From Chryseobacterium sp. (GTDB lineage: Bacteria > Bacteroidota > Bacteroidia > Flavobacteriales > Weeksellaceae): a stretch of 64,000 nucleotides of DNA. The notes under the pieces were generated by a model. It saw only the letters and a program-made list of their open reading frames with translations, had not been told where the DNA came from and did no database searches. Where the stretch lies: the NCBI RefSeq assembly GCF_008014695.1, contig NZ_VOXE01000002.1:620001-684000 (forward strand). The letters are read 5' to 3'. A program made the translations under genes and the position numbers. Of this stretch, positions 59,659 through 64,000 are shown in pieces (the first letter of the stretch is position 1; each line of letters begins with the position of its first letter).

Positions 59659-62600
59659 ATGAAAAAAATAGTTTTAGTGTCAATTCTATTGATTATGGCT
59701 TCAATGAAATCACAATCTACTGATGGTCAATCAATAATAGATATATTGCCACCTGCTCCATCAACGTATGCATTTGCAACATATGGATTTCAGGAATCTA
59801 ATTTGTTTGAGGGGAAGATAAGGGCTGATATTCCTATTTTAAATTACAATACAAAAAATTTAACCATTCCTATCTCTTTTGGTTACAGTACCTCAGGAGT
59901 TAAGGTGGATGATATTGATAATACCTTGGGACAAACATGGAGTTTTAATGTTGGGGGCGTCATCTCACGGGTGGTTAATGGGCCTGAAGATACAACGGGG
60001 ACTAATAATGTCACCCCGAATCAAATGACGAGCAATAACATGCTCGAAGCAAGCTATTATGATTTTATAAAGACTCATAAATATTCAATTTCGCTACAAA
60101 ATTTAGAATACGATATATATAATTTTAATTTCTTGGGCAACACCGGAAAATTTATTCTGGATAAAAACAATCAATTTATACTCTTAACCCCATCAGATTT
60201 GAAGATTGCTCAAATTCAGGGAGGATTTAAGATTACTGATAATAAAGGAATCGAATTTTACTTCGAAGCCAAGGAATATACAAAAAACTTTAGCAGTTCC
60301 TGTGCAGGCAGTAGAAAACCATCATCTACTAATATTATAATGTCGTGGTATTTAACTAAGGTAGTTAATCCAACCGGTGAGGAGATATATTTTGAGTACG
60401 CTGATTCTTCCTATTCATTTGATAGCAGTATAGAGCAGAATGTAAAATCTGTTGCAAGTCAGAACTTGTTCAGTTACAATAGCTCTCCCTGTAATTGGGG
60501 CCTCGCAGGGAACCAAATGTTTATTTCTGCAACCCAAAAAATAGTCAATAACTGTTACAATCATCAGATTAATTATGTCAAGAATTTAATAAAAATCAGT
60601 TCTAATAATGTAGTTGATGGTTGGGTTTCACTAATTTATAAAAATAGCGGAACCACTCCGAATGTTAAGCTGCTGGATAAAATAATAGAGTATAAAAATG
60701 ATAATCAGGTCAAAGAAGAAATAAACCTGAGTTATCAGCTCATAGCAGGCAACTCACGAAACTTTCTGACTAATATTACTTACTCAAAGAGTAATCAGAA
60801 ATATGATTTCGCTTATATTTCACCCGAATTACTGCCGTCACGTTTGGTTCTAGCTCAAGATCTATGGGGCTATTATAACCATGCAACAAACGACTATTAT
60901 TTTATTCCTAAAAATGTACTTCTCCCCGAAGGGGCTAACAGAGACCCAAACCCCCAGGTTTCCAAGTACGGGATGCTTAAAAGAATTACCTATCCTACAA
61001 GAGGATTTACTGATTTTGAGTATGAACAGAATTCCTATTACGGCGGAAAAAAAATCATTGACAACTACCAAAGTTTTCAGGAAACTGCTACCTACCTTAA
61101 TTCCTCATTAGTTGGCAGTATATATAACCATAGCAAAATATTTAATTCGGGATCCCTTGATCCGGATGAGGATGTAACACTTTACGCGGAGATAACAAAC
61201 AATGGTCTTACCTGTTCACCTTCCAGCCATATTCAGGAAGATCCTCACGCAACCCTAACTTTACAAAATTTAGACGACGGAACAATTGTGAATATTTCAG
61301 GAGGAGAAGTTTATTTAACTAACACTGCATCATTAGCACTACAGGAACTGGGAGTCCAAAGTAAACTTGTTTATTTTAAACTGCTTCCGAACACAAATTA
61401 TGAGTTGAAAGTTAGTGCTTTTAAATGTTTGGATGTAAGCTATGAATATCTTTCCAAAAAGAGTATCAAATTCAATGATAACATTGATTATGGGGGCGTT
61501 CGTATTAAAAGTCTGATAAGCAGCGATGGTAATGGTCTTGAAAAGAAAAGATATTATTATAATAAATATCAGATTAAGAATGTTTCCAGTGGTGATATAG
61601 GAGCGACCCCACAATTTCTATCGAATTATGAATTAAGAACTTACTGCCCTGATAACATTGCAGGGGAAAATGGTAACCCTTTCCCAACCACAGATTGTCA
61701 ATTTCAATTTCAAAGATATAATATACTTAAATCCAGTTCTTTGCAATCTCTTTTTAATTCTGGAGGAAACAATATTTATTATAGAGTTGTTAGCGAAAGT
61801 CTGGGAGGTGACAATTTTGAAAACGGGAATATTGAACATGAGTTTATAATTAACAGAGACGATTATGTCGCCAAGATCCATGGTAATAATGAGTATTTAA
61901 CAGATTTCGGTGCGAATAAATGGTCTAATACAGGATGGAATCATGGGAATGAAACAAAAATAAAATTTTTTGAAAAGAATAATGCGAGAAAAATAAAGGA
62001 GATTGAGAAAAAATATATTAAAAAGGGTCATGACAACCGGAGATTTCACAATATTATTATTGCAGATTTATATGATGAAAAAGAAACATGCCCTGAGCCA
62101 TTTGCGACACTTTTAAACAAAAGCATAGGATATTATTTTTTGGAAGCTAAGACCAGCCAGATTGATGAAGAAGTTGAAAAAGAATATGTGGCCAACGGGG
62201 ACTCTTTGACAACAATAAAAAAATACTATTACGCCAGCCCATTTCACTATTCGCCAACGAAGGAAACTGTCACATTTCCGGACGGTAATATAGAGGAGAA
62301 CAATTATAGCTATGCATATGAAAAGAATAATCAGGTATTAATTAATAAGAACATGACTGGATATCCATTGGAGACCTCGACGATTAGGAACACCGATGGA
62401 ATAACCAAAATAATTTCGAAAACTGAAACGGTATATCCTGATCAAAATAACTTTCCAACTCCACAGGCGGGAAATCTCATATTGCCGTTAAGCATAAAAA
62501 TTTTTGATATACAAAACCCAACAATTTCCTATACTGGTGTGACCTATGATTTTTATGATTCGAAAGGGAATCATCTTCAATACACTACAAAAAAGGGAGT

Positions 62601-62979
62601 GCCTGTAACAATAATTTGGGGATATAACCAAAGGTTTCCCATTATAAAGATGGTAGGGGCTAAATATGACGAAATCATGGAAATTCCCTACATCAAAAAT
62701 ATCGTCTCCGCATCAGATACAGATGCTCTCTCAGGGACACCGAATGATGAATCATTATTTCTAACTCTGCTGGACAATTTCAGGAAACAGCAAATATTCA
62801 AAGATTACCAGATCACCACCTATACCTATGATCCATTGATTGGCGTTAGGAGCATCACTCCGCCTTCCGGTATCCGTGAAGTGTATATCTATGACACTGC
62901 AAACAGGCTGAAAGAAATCAGGGAAGGAACCCAGACCGGCAATATCCTGAAAGAATTCAAATACAACTATAAACCATAA
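59659..62979 (+). CDS. RHS-like exported protein
   Basis: A 1106-residue protein with signal peptide (about 1-18, MASMKSQ). The N-terminal region (IRADIPILNYNTKNLTIPIS, then SGVKVDDIDNTLGQTWSFNVGG) is the conserved start of Bacteroidota RHS/YD-type surface proteins. The end shows YD-repeat traces (ITTYTYDPLIGVRSITPPSG, IYDTANRLKEI). The usual RHS core and C-terminal toxin are absent, so it is either a short form or has lost its tip. The gene is clearly more AT-rich than the T9SS gene it follows by 2 bases. Confidence 0.82.
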   Translation: MKKIVLVSILLIMASMKSQSTDGQSIIDILPPAPSTYAFATYGFQESNLFEGKIRADIPILNYNTKNLTIPISFGYSTSGVKVDDIDNTLGQTWSFNVGGVISRVVNGPEDTTGTNNVTPNQMTSNNMLEASYYDFIKTHKYSISLQNLEYDIYNFNFLGNTGKFILDKNNQFILLTPSDLKIAQIQGGFKITDNKGIEFYFEAKEYTKNFSSSCAGSRKPSSTNIIMSWYLTKVVNPTGEEIYFEYADSSYSFDSSIEQNVKSVASQNLFSYNSSPCNWGLAGNQMFISATQKIVNNCYNHQINYVKNLIKISSNNVVDGWVSLIYKNSGTTPNVKLLDKIIEYKNDNQVKEEINLSYQLIAGNSRNFLTNITYSKSNQKYDFAYISPELLPSRLVLAQDLWGYYNHATNDYYFIPKNVLLPEGANRDPNPQVSKYGMLKRITYPTRGFTDFEYEQNSYYGGKKIIDNYQSFQETATYLNSSLVGSIYNHSKIFNSGSLDPDEDVTLYAEITNNGLTCSPSSHIQEDPHATLTLQNLDDGTIVNISGGEVYLTNTASLALQELGVQSKLVYFKLLPNTNYELKVSAFKCLDVSYEYLSKKSIKFNDNIDYGGVRIKSLISSDGNGLEKKRYYYNKYQIKNVSSGDIGATPQFLSNYELRTYCPDNIAGENGNPFPTTDCQFQFQRYNILKSSSLQSLFNSGGNNIYYRVVSESLGGDNFENGNIEHEFIINRDDYVAKIHGNNEYLTDFGANKWSNTGWNHGNETKIKFFEKNNARKIKEIEKKYIKKGHDNRRFHNIIIADLYDEKETCPEPFATLLNKSIGYYFLEAKTSQIDEEVEKEYVANGDSLTTIKKYYYASPFHYSPTKETVTFPDGNIEENNYSYAYEKNNQVLINKNMTGYPLETSTIRNTDGITKIISKTETVYPDQNNFPTPQAGNLILPLSIKIFDIQNPTISYTGVTYDFYDSKGNHLQYTTKKGVPVTIIWGYNQRFPIIKMVGAKYDEIMEIPYIKNIVSASDTDALSGTPNDESLFLTLLDNFRKQQIFKDYQITTYTYDPLIGVRSITPPSGIREVYIYDTANRLKEIREGTQTGNILKEFKYNYKP

Positions 62980-63144
62980 CCACCATAAAAGAATTATGTT
63001 TTTTAGGTTTGCTTTTGGTATTATAATTTGTTTTACAGGTGCTATAGACACTTAAACCAAGGTCTTACGATTGAGCGCACATTTCGTAGTGGCAAAACTG
63101 AATTTAAACTGCCTAAATGATTAATATATAACCCCAAAATTAAA

Positions 63145-64000
63145 ATGAAGAATTTATATTTAGTAATGACTTTGTTTTTACTTCCAGGAGCTCCTTATAA
63201 AGCTCAAAGCACGAACGCTTCTTATGAACCAAAAGTTTATCCCGTATCTCCTGCAGTTGCTGATATAGGAAAATATGGTACGTACCCTGTTAATTTGTCA
63301 ACCGGCTTACCCGCAATTGAGATTCCATTATATACCGTAAAATCAGGAGACCTGGAATTACCAATTAAACTGATGTATCATGCTTCAGGGATTAAAGTGG
63401 GACAAGAAGCCGGGTGGGTTGGTTTAGGCTGGTCCTTAAGCTCAGGAGGACAGGTAAACGTAGATGTAAGAGACACTCCTGATGAGAATGAACCTGGGGT
63501 TTATGATGTACCCACTGTTAATGATATATTGAACCATACCCATTCAATAATCAGAAATGATTATGTAAACAACAGATCTTGGGTAAAAGATGGCTATCAA
63601 ATTCAGTTACCTACCGTAAGCGGAGAATTTTATAGGGGAGGGAGTAATGACAATGATCTGAAATTTCCCAAAGATGATTATAGAATAAAGTGGAAAACAG
63701 GTGGGCCTCCAATTGATGGCCCGCTTGAGATCACCGATTCAAAAGGAATACAATACTTTTTTCAGGAAGAAGAGAAGGCAGTACGAGCTACAAATCCCGG
63801 ACAGGAAACCTATACATCTTCCTATCTTCTGACCAAAATATTGCGCAGCGGGAATATGATCACCATTGATTACCAGAACCAGTTTCAGACACTGCCTTTT
63901 TATAACTATTCCCAAACCCAGTCGTATACAGTTACCGAACACGAGTCTCCTCCCTCTCCTACAACAGCAGTCCTGGAAATTATCCAGAACACCATGTTCA
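63145..64000 (+). CDS. RHS-like exported protein, cut off by window end
   Basis: From the ATG at 63145 the frame is open to the last base (285 residues). Signal peptide about 1-19 (LLPGAPYKAQ). KYGTYPVNLSTGLPAIEIPL and SGIKVGQEAGWVGLGWSLSS are the standard opening of Bacteroidota RHS-type proteins, closely resembling in layout the start of the gene before it. A full RHS repeat region and C-terminal toxin domain would lie beyond the window. It is the second such gene in tandem, 165 bases after the first. Confidence 0.85.
   Translation, partial: MKNLYLVMTLFLLPGAPYKAQSTNASYEPKVYPVSPAVADIGKYGTYPVNLSTGLPAIEIPLYTVKSGDLELPIKLMYHASGIKVGQEAGWVGLGWSLSSGGQVNVDVRDTPDENEPGVYDVPTVNDILNHTHSIIRNDYVNNRSWVKDGYQIQLPTVSGEFYRGGSNDNDLKFPKDDYRIKWKTGGPPIDGPLEITDSKGIQYFFQEEEKAVRATNPGQETYTSSYLLTKILRSGNMITIDYQNQFQTLPFYNYSQTQSYTVTEHESPPSPTTAVLEIIQNTMF

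Noticed and set aside
1-64000. CRISPR arrays, rRNA, tRNA or transposase genes
   Set aside because: None was found. No regularly spaced repeats of 25-40 bases, no conserved rRNA or tRNA sequence and no DDE or HUH transposase motifs were seen.

Overview
The window looks like a chromosomal segment of a flavobacterium of the Chryseobacterium/Kaistella type (Bacteroidota, Weeksellaceae). Three things point there. Promoters repeatedly show the Bacteroidota -7 box TAnnTTTG, and Shine-Dalgarno sites are not evident. Several exported proteins end in type IX secretion (T9SS) sorting domains. The gene families (short arginine decarboxylase, GH92, M36 and M49 peptidases, GLPGLI-like and RHS-like exported proteins, DUF2723-like membrane protein) are typical of the group. 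No rRNA, tRNA, CRISPR array or transposase was found.

Layout. 1-9.9 kb: a truncated helix-hairpin-helix gene, a MerR regulator, a DbpA-like RNA helicase, ribosomal protein S1, a secreted M36 metallopeptidase, arginine decarboxylase, thiamine pyrophosphokinase and an exported protein. 9.9-20.9 kb: cobalamin adenosyltransferase, a membrane methyltransferase overlapping cmoA, a lipoprotein plus ABC exporter, lptB with an unusual C-terminal extension, hemB, a stand-alone T9SS sorting domain, BON and SH3 proteins and a dicarboxylate symporter. 20.9-30.5 kb: GH92 glycosidase, Mrp and NifU (Fe-S assembly), exopolyphosphatase and polyphosphate kinase, dnaK. 30.5-33.5 kb: a leftward run of small exported proteins starting at a palindrome-controlled promoter beside a LuxR-type regulator.

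33.5-36.5 kb: a GC-rich, probably structured RNA region, then a MazG-like hydrolase and a GIY-YIG/DUF2075 helicase/S24 fusion, which I read as a candidate defence cassette. 36.5-47.8 kb: DNA glycosylase Aag, M49 peptidase, an exported protein under a second copy of the palindrome promoter, hydrolases, exonuclease III, M24 and M19 peptidases. 48.0-50.1 kb: a very AT-rich two-gene module, a TIR-like protein and a PD-(D/E)XK-like protein, again defence-like.

50.3-54.2 kb is the most informative part. The last 18 bases of mnmE recur imperfectly at 54167, where they again encode F-C-I-G-K-stop. Between the two copies lie three gene cassettes bounded by integron-type attC sites, with no integrase. 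Each cassette's first bases match the R' box of its own attC, as expected for true integron cassettes. This looks like a decayed mnmE-targeted island carrying a cluster of attC sites lacking an integrase (CALIN).

54.2-64 kb: a small unknown gene, a DoxX-like membrane protein and a decayed copy of its 3' end, a T9SS protein with a chitobiase-type domain, a DUF2723-like membrane protein, then a secreted-protein cluster (T9SS propeller-like protein and two RHS-like proteins, the second cut off by the window end).
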